Assembly (NCBI RefSeq): GCF_026168515.1 | Contig: NZ_CP093443.1 | Location: 2,294,001 to 2,358,000 of the forward strand | Length of the DNA stretch: 64,000 nucleotides | From: Brevibacterium spongiae | GTDB lineage: Bacteria > Actinomycetota > Actinomycetes > Actinomycetales > Brevibacteriaceae | Reading direction: 5' to 3' | Notes under the pieces: generated by a model | The model's database searches: none | The model's input: the letters and a program-made list of their open reading frames with translations, nothing else | What the model was told of the DNA's origin: nothing | Translations under genes and position numbers: made by a program | In this document: piece after piece, positions 35,828 to 44,522 of the stretch | Numbering within the stretch: position 1 is the first letter of the stretch | How the letters are laid out: the number at the start of each line of letters is the position of its first letter

Positions 35828-36003
35828 TGGGGCACACCCAAACCTATTCTCCGTACCGACGTTTTCACGTCTGTCCAAGCGAGTTCTTGGATCTCTACGG
35901 TTTCGGCCCGGATTGCTCACGAAGATTGCACAAGCGGCCGCTGGGTAGATCGCCACTACAGTCATCTGCGATCAAGTGTGTGCCGACGTGAGAGAGATCA
36001 CTC

Positions 36004-37803
36004 ATGACCGATGTGTCCGCAACCGACGAAACCACTCCGAGATTCTCCGAACTGGGACTTCACCCGCTCGTGCTCAAGGCCGTAGAGGCCCAGGGCTACG
36101 AGATCCCCACCCCCATCCAGGCCGAGACGATCCCGACCCTCCTGTCGGGCCGTGACGTCATCGGTCTCGCCCAGACCGGAACCGGTAAGACCGCAGCGTT
36201 CGCCCTGCCGGCCCTGTCCGACCTCGCCGAGGCGGGGCGCGCCGACGATGGCCCGTTCGCTCTCGTACTCACCCCCACTCGCGAACTCGCGATCCAGGTC
36301 GCCGAGGCGTTCACCTCGTATGCGACGAACCTCGACGACTTCTCCGTCCTCCCGATCTACGGCGGTCAGGCCTACGGCCCGCAGCTGGCGGGTCTGCGCC
36401 GCGGTGCGCAGGTCGTCGTCGGCACCCCGGGCCGTGTCATCGACCACCTCAAGAAGGGCTCCCTGAAGCTGGGCAGCCTCAAGCACCTCATCCTCGATGA
36501 GGCCGACGAGATGCTCAAGATGGGCTTCGCCGAGGACATCGAAGAGATCTTCAGCCAGGTCGGCCCGGACCGTCAGGTCGCTCTGTTCTCGGCCACTATG
36601 CCGACCTCGATCCACCGGATCACCGGCAAGTACCTCGACGATCCGAAGGAAGTCCGGATCGCTGCGAAGTCGCAGACCGGTGCGAACATCCGTCAGCGCT
36701 ACTTCATGGTCCAGCACTCGCACAAGCTCGACGCCCTGACCCGCATCCTCGAGGTCGAGCAGTACGAGGGCATCATCATGTTCGTGCGCACCAAGCAGGC
36801 CACCGAGGAGCTCGCGGAGAAGCTGCGTGCCCGCGGCTTCAAGACCGCCGCGATCAACGGCGACATCCCGCAGCAGGCACGTGAGCGCACGATCGATATG
36901 CTGCGTGAGGGCAAGATCGACATCCTCGTCGCCACCGATGTGGCTGCGCGTGGTCTCGACGTCGAACGCATCACGCTCGTCGTCAACTATGACATTCCGC
37001 ACGACACCGAGTCCTATGTCCACCGCATCGGCCGAACCGGTCGTGCCGGACGCTCCGGTGAAGCGATCCTCTTCGTCACCCCGCGTGAGCAGCGCATGCT
37101 CGGCTCGATCGAGCGCGCTACGAAGCAGAAGGTCGAAGCGCTGACCCTGCCGAGCGTCGAAGAGCTGACGAACACGCGTGTTGAGAAGTTCACCAAGCGC
37201 ATCGACGATGTGCTGGCTCAGACCGAGCTGTCCGAGCTCACCGACGTCATCGAGCAGTACTCGCTCTCCCGCGATGTTCCTGCCTCGAACATCGCCGCAG
37301 CCCTGGCCTCCCTCGTCCTCGAGTCGAACACGCTCAAGGCCGAACCGATGCCGGAGCCGGCACGTCGCCAGGGACGCGACCGCGATGGCGGCCGTGACGG
37401 CGGACGTCCGGGTCGCGGCGGACGCGCCCGTGATGAGAACATGACGACCTACCGTCTGGCCGTGGGACGCAACGAGCGCCTGCAGCCGGGTGCCGTGGTC
37501 GGTGCGATCGCGAACGAAGGTGGCATCACCTCGAAGCAGATCGGTCATATCGACATCCGTGCGAACCACACGCTCGTCGACCTGCCCAAGGATCTCGATC
37601 CCTCGGTGCTGCGCAAGCTCGCACACACTGAGATTCAGGGCCGCCCCATCGACATCCGGCCCGATTCAGGTCGCCCGGGACGCCCGTTCAAGAAGCGCAA
37701 CTTCGACAAGCAGCCCGGTGACGGCCGCAACTTCCGCGGTGATCGCCGAGGCGGCAAGAAGTTCGGCGGACGCGGCAACGACTACGCCCGCGACCGCTAC
37801 TGA
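36004..37803 (+). CDS. DEAD-box ATP-dependent RNA helicase (DeaD/CsdA-like)
   Basis: A 599-residue helicase that unwinds structured RNA in ribosome assembly or decay, often cold-induced. Motifs in order are the Q motif (FSELGLHPLVLKAVEAQGYE, TPIQAETIP), I AQTGTGKTAAF, Ia TPTRELAIQV, II LILDEADEML, III SATMPTSI, V ATDVAARGLDVERI and VI HRIGRTGRAGRSG. An RG-rich linker (RDRDGGRDGGRPGRGGRA) leads to a DbpA-type RNA-binding domain (TYRLAVGRNERLQPG, GAIANEGGITSKQIGHIDI) and a basic Gly/Arg tail. The length and DbpA domain match CsdA rather than RhlE. A long leader precedes it. Confidence 0.95.
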   Translation: MTDVSATDETTPRFSELGLHPLVLKAVEAQGYEIPTPIQAETIPTLLSGRDVIGLAQTGTGKTAAFALPALSDLAEAGRADDGPFALVLTPTRELAIQVAEAFTSYATNLDDFSVLPIYGGQAYGPQLAGLRRGAQVVVGTPGRVIDHLKKGSLKLGSLKHLILDEADEMLKMGFAEDIEEIFSQVGPDRQVALFSATMPTSIHRITGKYLDDPKEVRIAAKSQTGANIRQRYFMVQHSHKLDALTRILEVEQYEGIIMFVRTKQATEELAEKLRARGFKTAAINGDIPQQARERTIDMLREGKIDILVATDVAARGLDVERITLVVNYDIPHDTESYVHRIGRTGRAGRSGEAILFVTPREQRMLGSIERATKQKVEALTLPSVEELTNTRVEKFTKRIDDVLAQTELSELTDVIEQYSLSRDVPASNIAAALASLVLESNTLKAEPMPEPARRQGRDRDGGRDGGRPGRGGRARDENMTTYRLAVGRNERLQPGAVVGAIANEGGITSKQIGHIDIRANHTLVDLPKDLDPSVLRKLAHTEIQGRPIDIRPDSGRPGRPFKKRNFDKQPGDGRNFRGDRRGGKKFGGRGNDYARDRY

Positions 37804-37841
37804 TCATGCCGACATCGGCGTAGGCGTCACCATTCGTCGGC

Positions 37842-37876
37842 AACGGCCCCGCAGCATCGAGCTGCGGGGCCGTTTT
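37842..37876 (+). terminator. Terminator of the helicase gene
   Basis: AACGGCCCCGCAGC and its complement form a 14-bp stem with a 5-base loop, followed by TTTTGTGT. It begins 38 bp after the stop. Confidence 0.9.
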
Positions 37877-37898
37877 GTGTGTGGCGATCTCGCCGGTC

Positions 37899-37941
37899 GA
37901 ACCGCGCTGCCTGAACCGCGGCTGCCTGAACCGCGCCGCCT
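37899..37941 (+). repeat. Three 14-15 bp tandem repeats
   Basis: Units GAACCGCGCTGCCT, GAACCGCGGCTGCCT and GAACCGCGCCGCCT are adjacent, between the helicase terminator and a long hairpin. Confidence 0.8.
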
Positions 37942-37943
37942 AC

Positions 37944-38005
37944 CAGCTTGGTGAACCGACAGCAGCTTGGTCCATGCACCAAGCTGGTGTCAGTTCACCG
38001 AGCTG
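37944..38005. repeat. Long inverted repeat downstream of uppS
   Basis: Two 28-bp arms with three mismatches surround a 6-base loop (CCATGC). The word CAGCTTGGT appears at 37944 and 37963 and, as its complement, at the start of the far arm. It lies 18 bp past the uppS stop and could end its transcript, but it is not related in sequence to the 58-bp palindromes. Confidence 0.8.
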
Positions 38006-38023
38006 AAGCGGACGTGAACGCGC

Positions 38024-38800
38024 TCAGGCCGAGGGCGTGTCGACGGCTCCGCCGAAGCGACGGTCACGTCGGGCGTACTCTTCGATCGCGGCCCACAAAG
38101 TGCGCCGATCGACGTCTGGCCACAGCACGTCCTGGAAGACCATCTCCGCATAGGCGGACTGCCAGAGCAGGAAGTTCGAGGTCCGCTGCTCCCCCGAGGA
38201 CCGCAGGAACAGGTCGACATCGGGCACTCCGGGTGCGTAGAGGCGGGAGCGAACGGTCTTCTCCGAAACCTTGCCTGGCCTGAGCTTCCCGGCGGCCACC
38301 TCGGCGGTGATCTCATTGATCGCGTCGACGATCTCGGACCGTCCCCCGTAGTTGACGCAGAACTGGAGCACCAGGCCGGTGTTGTGTTTGGTCATCTCGG
38401 CAGCGGATTCGAGTTCGTCGATGACCGACCGCCACAGCCGGCCACGCCGCCCGGACCACACGATCCGCACACCGAGTGCGTTGAGTTCGTCGCGGCGACG
38501 GCGGATGACATCGCGGTTGAAGCCCATGAGGAAGCGCACCTCTTCGGGTGAGCGTTTCCAGTTCTCCGTGGAGAACGCGTACGCAGACAGATAGTCCACG
38601 CCCATCTCGATGGCGCCGTGGATGACGTCGAGCAGTGAGGCCTCACCGGCCTTGTGCCCTTCCGTCCGCGGCAGTCCCCGCTGGTTCGCCCACCGACCGT
38701 TGCCGTCCATGACGATCGCGACGTGGTTCGGCACGAACTTCGCGTCGATGCGCGGAGGCTCCGCTCCGCTGGGGTGGGCCGGTGGTGCGGGATAGCTCAT
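38024..38800 (-). CDS. uppS: Isoprenyl transferase (undecaprenyl/decaprenyl diphosphate synthase)
   Basis: A 258-residue cis-prenyltransferase making the polyprenyl diphosphate carrier for peptidoglycan and other wall polymers. Family motifs are [20 protein letters not shown] (catalytic Asp and Gly-rich start), [31 protein letters not shown] and [20 protein letters not shown] with [11 protein letters not shown]. Chain length cannot be read from sequence. ATG at 38800 overlaps the recO stop (ATGA) and has GGAGAG 4 bp upstream, so recO and uppS are coupled, a common actinobacterial pair. Confidence 0.94.
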   Translation of the reverse strand: MSYPAPPAHPSGAEPPRIDAKFVPNHVAIVMDGNGRWANQRGLPRTEGHKAGEASLLDVIHGAIEMGVDYLSAYAFSTENWKRSPEEVRFLMGFNRDVIRRRRDELNALGVRIVWSGRRGRLWRSVIDELESAAEMTKHNTGLVLQFCVNYGGRSEIVDAINEITAEVAAGKLRPGKVSEKTVRSRLYAPGVPDVDLFLRSSGEQRTSNFLLWQSAYAEMVFQDVLWPDVDRRTLWAAIEEYARRDRRFGGAVDTPSA

Positions 38801-39525
38801 GTGCTCTCCAGAACTCTCAATGATCTGATGTTGCGTTCGAGGTGCCACGACACCCAGTCGGAGACGAGCTTCGAGCCGTCGATCTGATCGTGTAAGTCAG
38901 ACGCCTCGGCACGCTCCCAGTCGCCGGACAGCAGCGCGGCCATATGTTCGAGGGCGTCGGTATCGGGCAGTGCCGCCCCGGAGGGTCGGCAGTTCGTGCA
39001 GACGGCCCCGCCCAGGGAGGCGGAGAACGCGCGGTGTGGTCCGGGTCGGCCGCACTGAGCGCAGTCGAGCAGGCTCGGGGCCCACCCGGCCACGGACATC
39101 GCGCGCAGCAGGTAGGCATCCAGCGACAGCCTCGGCGGGTGTTCGCGGTTGCACAGTGAGCGGATCGCGGACACGAGGAGGAGGAAGTGGGTGCGAGATT
39201 GAGGTTCGACTTCGGTGATGCTGCGTGCGGTCTCCGCCATCACCGAGGCGGCCGAATAGACATCGAAGTCCGTGGCGATTCCGCGGGCGAAGGGTTCGAT
39301 GAGCTCGACCTGGGTGACGATGTCGAGGTTGCGTCCGACATGGCATTGCACGTCGATGAGCATGAAGGGCTCGAGGCGGGAGCCGAAACGCGATTTCGTC
39401 CGCCGCACCCCCTTGGCGACGGCCCGGACGAGGCCATGGCTGCGGGTGAGCACGGTGACGATGCGGTCGGCTTCGCCGAGTTTGTGCCCCTGCAGCACGA
39501 TGCCTTCATCACGATAATTGTGCAC
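38797..39525 (-). CDS. recO: DNA repair protein RecO
   Basis: A 242-residue recombination mediator that helps RecA load on SSB-coated DNA. The N-terminal OB fold begins [20 protein letters not shown], followed by [18 protein letters not shown] and LEPF. A zinc-binding set CAQC/CTNC is present in the C-terminal half. Start is GTG 39525. The stop overlaps uppS by 4 bp. Confidence 0.93.
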   Translation of the reverse strand: MHNYRDEGIVLQGHKLGEADRIVTVLTRSHGLVRAVAKGVRRTKSRFGSRLEPFMLIDVQCHVGRNLDIVTQVELIEPFARGIATDFDVYSAASVMAETARSITEVEPQSRTHFLLLVSAIRSLCNREHPPRLSLDAYLLRAMSVAGWAPSLLDCAQCGRPGPHRAFSASLGGAVCTNCRPSGAALPDTDALEHMAALLSGDWERAEASDLHDQIDGSKLVSDWVSWHLERNIRSLRVLEST

Positions 39526-39535
39526 CCGCCCATTA

Positions 39536-39577
39536 TCGCAGAGCGCGGCGGGGAATCATCCCCGCCGCGCTCTGCGA
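39536..39577. terminator. Terminator downstream of leuA
   Basis: Nineteen-base perfect arms (GCAGAGCGCGGCGGGGA core) with a 4-base loop, between the leuA stop (39617) and the recO start (39525). It is the strongest hairpin in this part of the window. Confidence 0.8.
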
Positions 39578-39616
39578 CTGCTGTGAGATCGACCGCGGCG
39601 TTCTCCGCCGGAAGCT

Positions 39617-41380
39617 TCAGGCCTGACGGTCCCGGGCTGCGCGGTTGACGGCCGAGACGACTGCCTTGAGCGAGGCCTTCGTGATGTTCGGGTGCAGTCC
39701 GGCACCCCAGACGACGCGGTCCTCGACCGCGAGCTCGACGTAGGCGGCGGCCATGGTGTCGGCGCCGGAGCCGATTGCGTGCTCGGAGTAGTCCTGCAGG
39801 CGGACATCGACATCGAACTGGTCGATGAGGATCTTCACGAGCGCGTCGATCGGCCCATTGCCGCGACCTTCGTACGTGCGTTCCTGACCGTCGACGATGA
39901 GGTCGACCTCGATGCGCTCGGCGGAGGAACCGGATTCGTCGACATTGCCCGACTCTGTGCGCAGACCCACGATCTGGAAGCGGCCCCAGGCCTTCTCACG
40001 GTCGTCGGCGGGCAGGTATTCGTAGTTGAAGATGCGACGGATCTCTTCGGCGGTGACCTCGCCGCCTGACTCGGTGTGCTGCTGCACTGCGCGGGAGAAT
40101 TCGACCTGCATGCGGCGCGGCAGGTCGAGGCCGTATTCGCTCTTGAGCAGGTAGGTCACGCCGCCCTTGCCGGACTGCGAATTCACACGGATGATCGCCT
40201 CATACGAGCGTCCGAGGTCCTTCGGGTCGACCGGCAGGTAGGGCATGTCCCATTCCATGAGGTCGACGGGCGTGCCCTGGGCGTTCGCCTTCTTCTCACG
40301 GTCGGCGAAGGCCTTGTTGATCGCGTCCTGGTGCGAGCCGGAGAACGAGGTGAAGACGAGGTCGCCGCCGTAGGGGTGACGTTCGTGGACGCCGATCTGG
40401 TTGCACTCGGTGACGGTGTGGATGACTTCGTCGATGTCCGAGAAGTCGAGTTCGGGGTCCACGCCCTGCGTGTACAGGTTGAGGGCGACGGTCACGAGGT
40501 CGAGGTTGCCGGTGCGCTCACCGTTGCCGAACAGGCAGCCTTCGATGCGGTCGGCTCCGGCCATCATGCCCAGCTCCGCGGCGGCGACGCCGGTGCCCCG
40601 GTCGTTGTGCGGGTGCAGGGACACGGCCACTTCGTCGCGGTAGGGCATGTTGCGGCAGAACCATTCGATCTGGTCCGCATAGGTGTTGGGAGTTCCGCGT
40701 TCGACAGTGGCGGGCAGGTTGACGACGGTTTCACGACCGGCGGCCGGCTGCCACATGTCGAGCACGGAGCCGACGATGTCGAGCGCGAAATCGGGTTCGG
40801 TGTCGACGAAGATCTCCGGCGAGTACTGGTATCCGAAGTCCGCGTCGGAGAGCAGCGACTCCGCGTGCTTCATCACCGCCTGTGTGCCCTGCAGGGCGAT
40901 ATCGCGGGTCTGGTCATAGCCTTCGCCGTCGAAGCCGAAGACGACCTTGCGGAAGACCGGGGCGGTCGCATTGTAGAGGTGGACGGTGGGCATCTTCGCG
41001 CCGACGAGGGATTCGACGGTGCGCTCGATGAGGTCCTCTCGGGCCTGCGTGAGCACGGAGATGCGCACATCGTCGGGGATCGCGTCCTGTTCGATGATCT
41101 CGCGGACGAAGTCGAAGTCGACCTGGCTGGCGGCGGGGAATCCGACCTCGATCTCCTTGAAGCCGAGCTTGACGAGCAGATCGAACATCTTGCGTTTGCG
41201 GTCCGGCGTCATCGGATCGATGAGTGCCTGGTTGCCGTCACGCAGATCGGTGCTCAGCCAGCGCGGGGCCTTGCGGATGAGTTTGTCGGGCCATGTCCGG
41301 TCGCGCATGTCCAGGTTGATGCGGTCCTGGAACGACTTGTATTTGCTGAACGGCATCGGAGTGGGCTTCTGCAGTTTCAT
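39617..41380 (-). CDS. leuA: 2-isopropylmalate synthase
   Basis: A 587-residue enzyme condensing acetyl-CoA with 2-oxoisovalerate, the committed step of leucine synthesis. The catalytic TIM barrel has PRWLSTDLRDGNQALIDPM, GFPAASQVDFDFVREI and the metal-binding HPHNDRG. The C-terminal half carries the LeuA regulatory domain (YEGRGNGPIDALVKIL, YVELAVEDRVVWGAGLHPNI) that binds leucine for feedback inhibition. Length and N-terminal extension match the actinobacterial LeuA2-type enzyme. A 190-bp leader with a hairpin precedes it, and a strong terminator follows. Confidence 0.95.
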   Translation of the reverse strand: MKLQKPTPMPFSKYKSFQDRINLDMRDRTWPDKLIRKAPRWLSTDLRDGNQALIDPMTPDRKRKMFDLLVKLGFKEIEVGFPAASQVDFDFVREIIEQDAIPDDVRISVLTQAREDLIERTVESLVGAKMPTVHLYNATAPVFRKVVFGFDGEGYDQTRDIALQGTQAVMKHAESLLSDADFGYQYSPEIFVDTEPDFALDIVGSVLDMWQPAAGRETVVNLPATVERGTPNTYADQIEWFCRNMPYRDEVAVSLHPHNDRGTGVAAAELGMMAGADRIEGCLFGNGERTGNLDLVTVALNLYTQGVDPELDFSDIDEVIHTVTECNQIGVHERHPYGGDLVFTSFSGSHQDAINKAFADREKKANAQGTPVDLMEWDMPYLPVDPKDLGRSYEAIIRVNSQSGKGGVTYLLKSEYGLDLPRRMQVEFSRAVQQHTESGGEVTAEEIRRIFNYEYLPADDREKAWGRFQIVGLRTESGNVDESGSSAERIEVDLIVDGQERTYEGRGNGPIDALVKILIDQFDVDVRLQDYSEHAIGSGADTMAAAYVELAVEDRVVWGAGLHPNITKASLKAVVSAVNRAARDRQA

Positions 41381-41427
41381 GATTCCTCTATCTCAGTTTC
41401 TCAACGCTTGACCAGCATAGGAAGACT

Positions 41428-41465
41428 CCGCGACGAGTGTGCTGTCCGTTCAGGACTCGTCGCGG
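41428..41465 (-). promoter_or_regulatory. Leader hairpin upstream of leuA
   Basis: CCGCGACGAGT and ACTCGTCGCGG form an 11-bp stem 48 bp before the leuA ATG. An upstream minus-strand frame (about 33 codons, from a GTG-ATG at about 41490) runs through it and ends just before leuA. This could be an attenuator, but it lacks a run of Leu codons. Confidence 0.35.
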
Positions 41466-41572
41466 CAAGGAAGGAGGAGGAACCTGTGTGCCACAGCATC
41501 ACCGTAGACCTCAACCTTCCGTCAGACCCAATGATGTCCACATCCTAAGATCGCCGAGGCGGCCCTGCTCCC

Positions 41573-42940
41573 TCACTTGAGGAAGTCGACCGAGGCGCGG
41601 CGGACGTTGAATCCGACTCCCGAGTCGTCGGACTTGCATTCCATGCCCTCTTCGGAGGACGTGCAGGTCATTCCCTCGGCGGAGATGGATTCGCCGTAGC
41701 CGAGCACACGTGCGGCACCGCCGGATTCGGGGGCTTCGACACAGGAGAATCCTGCGCCCTCCTTGTTTGCCACGACGATGGCGCCCCAGTCGTCGAGTCG
41801 GCAGTCATCGGGCTTCGCCGGGGGCGAGTAGTCGTAGTCCTTGATCACGCAGCGGGCGCGTTCGGAGTCGATGGTGCAGGCGATATTGCCTGACGGGGAC
41901 GTGAAGGACTCCTTGGCCACAGGTGGTTCGGAGCTGCCTGAGTCGGTGGGTTCGGGGTCGTCGGTCTGTCCGATCGACGGTTCGTCCGTGGGAGCGGCCG
42001 AGGTGTCGTCGGAGCCTTGGGTGGAGTCCCAGACGATGTAGCCGACGATGCCGAGGGCGAGGACCAGCGCAATCGTCGCAAGCACCCACAGCCATACCGG
42101 GACCTTCTTCGTCTCGGGCCGGTGACCATACGGTCCTCCGGGTCCTCCGGGTCCGCCGTAGCCGCCCGGTCCGACAGGGCCACCCGGTCCGCCGGGACCA
42201 CCGTAGCCGGGTCCATCGGGGCCGTGGGGGCCTGGACCGTAACCGCCTCCTGCGGCACCGGCCGGAGCTGCGGCGTAGGCAGGAGCGTATCCGGCAGGCA
42301 TCGGCTGCGGTCCCCCTGGTTGAGATCCGCCAGATTGAGCCCCGCCAGCCTGAGCCCCACCGGGGTGAGCCCCAGCGGGATGGGACCCGCCGACCTGCGC
42401 TTCACCGGGTGACGGCATTGCCTGCGGCTGCCCTGCGGCAGCGTGTCCGGCCGCCCCGAATTCCTGGCCCCATCGGCCCTCGTGCGGATGTGCTGAGCCT
42501 GAGGAATGCGCGGGACCTGAGGTATGCGCAGAGCCTGAGGCTTGTGCGGGATCCGACGGATGCTCGGCACCCGCCTGGGCAGTCGAGTTCGGCAGCGGGT
42601 TCCACTGCTTCGGCGCCGAGGCGGCTTCTGCCGCGGCGATGTCCTCGGAGTTCGCTTTCCGCGGCGCGGCGGGAAGTCCACCGGTTTCGTATCCGTCAGC
42701 CGCGGCGAGCTGACGCAGCTCCTCGAGGCTGAGGACCTCGGTGGCGTCGGTGCCGTCGGATTCGACCATCGACCGCAGCCTCTTCAGTTCTGCGGGGGTC
42801 AGCGCTTGAGTAGAACCATCCGCGGCCGCGGACTCGTCCTGGCCGATGAACAACTGCGTTGTGATCGACTCCGGAGACTCCTCGGCCGGTTTCCGACGCC
42901 CGGGGCGCGGAGGGTGGTTCGGCACGGGTGGAATGCTCAT
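41573..42940 (-). CDS. Gly/Pro-rich single-pass membrane protein with SPSGNI domain
   Basis: A 455-residue protein. The N-terminal 270 residues are cytoplasmic and low-complexity: three kinds of short repeats (SGSAHTSGPAHSSGSAH, GGAQAGGAQSGGSQPGG and GGPGGPGG blocks). One helix follows (VPVWLWVLATIALVLALGIV), then an exported domain with FTSPSGNIACTIDSERARC, four to six Cys and a C-terminal VGFNVRRASVDFL. SPSGNI-type domains occur in secreted actinobacterial proteins (possibly DUF6636); their role is unknown. It stands alone, convergent with nothing and divergent from the L,D-transpeptidase gene, suggesting an envelope function. Confidence 0.75.
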   Translation of the reverse strand: MSIPPVPNHPPRPGRRKPAEESPESITTQLFIGQDESAAADGSTQALTPAELKRLRSMVESDGTDATEVLSLEELRQLAAADGYETGGLPAAPRKANSEDIAAAEAASAPKQWNPLPNSTAQAGAEHPSDPAQASGSAHTSGPAHSSGSAHPHEGRWGQEFGAAGHAAAGQPQAMPSPGEAQVGGSHPAGAHPGGAQAGGAQSGGSQPGGPQPMPAGYAPAYAAAPAGAAGGGYGPGPHGPDGPGYGGPGGPGGPVGPGGYGGPGGPGGPYGHRPETKKVPVWLWVLATIALVLALGIVGYIVWDSTQGSDDTSAAPTDEPSIGQTDDPEPTDSGSSEPPVAKESFTSPSGNIACTIDSERARCVIKDYDYSPPAKPDDCRLDDWGAIVVANKEGAGFSCVEAPESGGAARVLGYGESISAEGMTCTSSEEGMECKSDDSGVGFNVRRASVDFLK

Positions 42941-43000
42941 ATCGTCATTTTCGCATAGTCATTACTCAGGAGTTCTCAAGGTTCATGAGATGATAGCCGC

Positions 43001-43888
43001 ATGTCCAATGGTGTCCACCGGCGTGCGAGCGTGCCTGCGTTCCTTGCGCTCACTCTGCTGCTCACCGCCTGCGGCACCGATTCCGACGGCGGGGGCGAAT
43101 CCGCCGCGAACGTCGAATCCACTGCTGTGGCCGCTCCAGCCCAGCAGACGAGTTTCGGCGACTTTGCGGCTCCGGAGCAGGTCTCACCTGCCGGTGCCGA
43201 TTCCGGCCAGTCCCCGGACAGCGCAGACCAGTCCCCAAACGATGCCGCCACCGACTCCGGCCAGGCCTCGAGCGACGCCGAGGCGAACGGCCCCGCCCAT
43301 GAGGTTCCCGTTCCCGGGCTGGCGAAGGAGTATGCGGACCAGATCCCCGAGGAGACCTCTCAGGTGCTCGTCGCGACCTCGCCCGATGCCGATTCGGAGA
43401 ACTCGACGCTGAGCTTCTTCGAGTTCGAGGACAAGAAGTGGAAGAAGCTCAAGACATTCTCAGCTCACAACGGCAGCAACGGCTGGCTGAAGGATCGACG
43501 AGAAGGCGATAAGACGACCCCGATCGGCGTCTTCACACTCAGCGACGCCGGAGGATTCAAACCGAACCCGGGCACGAAGCTGCCCTACACTCAGGACGAT
43601 CGTCTGCCCTCGTCGGCGACAGTCGCCTACGGTGCGGACTACGAATCCGTGTTCGACTACATCATCGCCATCGACTACAACCGCAAACCGGGAACCCCGC
43701 CCACGGACAAGACCCGGCCGATGGGCTGGGACAAGGGCGGCGGAATCTGGCTGCACCTCGACCACGACTCGGGGACGAATGGCTGTGTGACCCTCGACGA
43801 GGCCGACCTCACATGGATCATGCGCACCATCGACCCCGATGACCATCCGCGCATCGCCATGGGCCCCGAAACCGAGCTGAAGAAGTAG
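43001..43888 (+). CDS. Lipoprotein with L,D-transpeptidase (YkuD-like) domain
   Basis: A 295-residue exported lipoprotein. The signal peptide ends in the lipobox LLTAC, with Cys24 as the lipidation site. A disordered Ser/Ala/Asp linker (30-105) is followed by a YkuD-like fold. The likely catalytic Cys262 is in SGTNGCVTL, with His252 and His255 just before it (WLHLDHD). This spacing differs from the classical HGCHN motif, as in the ErfK/YbiS-related variants. It may cross-link or modify peptidoglycan. The next gene starts 6 bp after its stop, so the two are probably co-transcribed. Confidence 0.78.
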   Translation: MSNGVHRRASVPAFLALTLLLTACGTDSDGGGESAANVESTAVAAPAQQTSFGDFAAPEQVSPAGADSGQSPDSADQSPNDAATDSGQASSDAEANGPAHEVPVPGLAKEYADQIPEETSQVLVATSPDADSENSTLSFFEFEDKKWKKLKTFSAHNGSNGWLKDRREGDKTTPIGVFTLSDAGGFKPNPGTKLPYTQDDRLPSSATVAYGADYESVFDYIIAIDYNRKPGTPPTDKTRPMGWDKGGGIWLHLDHDSGTNGCVTLDEADLTWIMRTIDPDDHPRIAMGPETELKK

Positions 43889-43894
43889 GAGCCA

Positions 43895-44461
43895 GTGCGC
43901 CGCCTCATCATCTCCCTCGTCCAATCCATCAACGGATCGTTCGCGCAGGACAACTGGTCGACCGGGGTGTCGACCGAAGCTGATTTCCGCAATTTCATCG
44001 CTCTGCGCCGTCGGGCCTCAGCGCTCATCATCGACCGTCGCACCGCGCTCAACCCGCAGCTGCCGGTCATCAACGCTCCGGGCAAGGCCCTCGAACACAC
44101 GCCCGTGCACGTGCTCACTGAATCGGATCCGGACCTCCTGGCCCGACAGCTCGGCGATATCGGGGTGGATTACCGCGCCCGTCAGTTCACCCGGGACACC
44201 CTCGCCGAGGTGGTCGCCTCCTTGGCAACGCGCGCCGACACTGACGCCGGTGAGGATCTCATCGTGTGCGAGTCGGGTCCGAACCTCGCCTTCCGCCTGC
44301 TCGAGCACTACCCGGGTGCCGAACTGCTGCTGAGCATCAGCCCCCGCTACATCCATACGGCAGGCAGTCATTTCTCGGGCCTGCAGGCTGACATCGAGCT
44401 GCGGCTCATCGAGGTCCGCACCGAAGACGATCAGGTCTTCCTCCGCTACCGCAGAGCCTGA
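43895..44461 (+). CDS. RibD C-terminal / dihydrofolate reductase-like protein
   Basis: A 188-residue protein of the pyrimidine-reductase (RibD_C) superfamily. It starts RRLIISLVQSINGSFAQDN, the usual first strand and substrate loop, then ALRRRASALIIDRRTALN in place of the common GRxT segment, a VVASLA helix and a final IELRLIEVRTEDDQVFLRYR strand. The NADPH-binding GG motif is weak (VCESGPNLAFRLL), so activity as a riboflavin-pathway reductase is doubtful. GTG 43895 has GGAG 4 bp upstream. Confidence 0.7.
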   Translation: MRRLIISLVQSINGSFAQDNWSTGVSTEADFRNFIALRRRASALIIDRRTALNPQLPVINAPGKALEHTPVHVLTESDPDLLARQLGDIGVDYRARQFTRDTLAEVVASLATRADTDAGEDLIVCESGPNLAFRLLEHYPGAELLLSISPRYIHTAGSHFSGLQADIELRLIEVRTEDDQVFLRYRRA

Positions 44462-44522
44462 CCACTCGCCCACAGCTGACGACGGCGGACAGCTGTCCCT
44501 GCGTCTGGACTGAGTCGGTCAG

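Larger units (their letters stand above)
35575..36003. other. Divergent intergenic region between glyS and the helicase gene
   Basis: This 429-bp gap has no convincing gene. It holds a two-copy 23-bp tandem repeat (35668-35713), a candidate helicase -10 at 35822, and a probable 5' untranslated leader of about 170 nt before the helicase ATG. Long leaders are common for cold-inducible helicase genes. Confidence 0.6.

Noticed and set aside
35998..37626. 542-codon minus-strand frame
   Set aside because: Antisense to the DEAD-box helicase, which has every expected motif.
40076..41548. 490-codon plus-strand frame
   Set aside because: Antisense to leuA and its leader.
42120..42560. Regular short repeats suggestive of a CRISPR array
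   Set aside because: The periodic units encode Gly/Pro and Ser/Ala-His repeats in one continuous protein frame, without unique spacers or cas genes.
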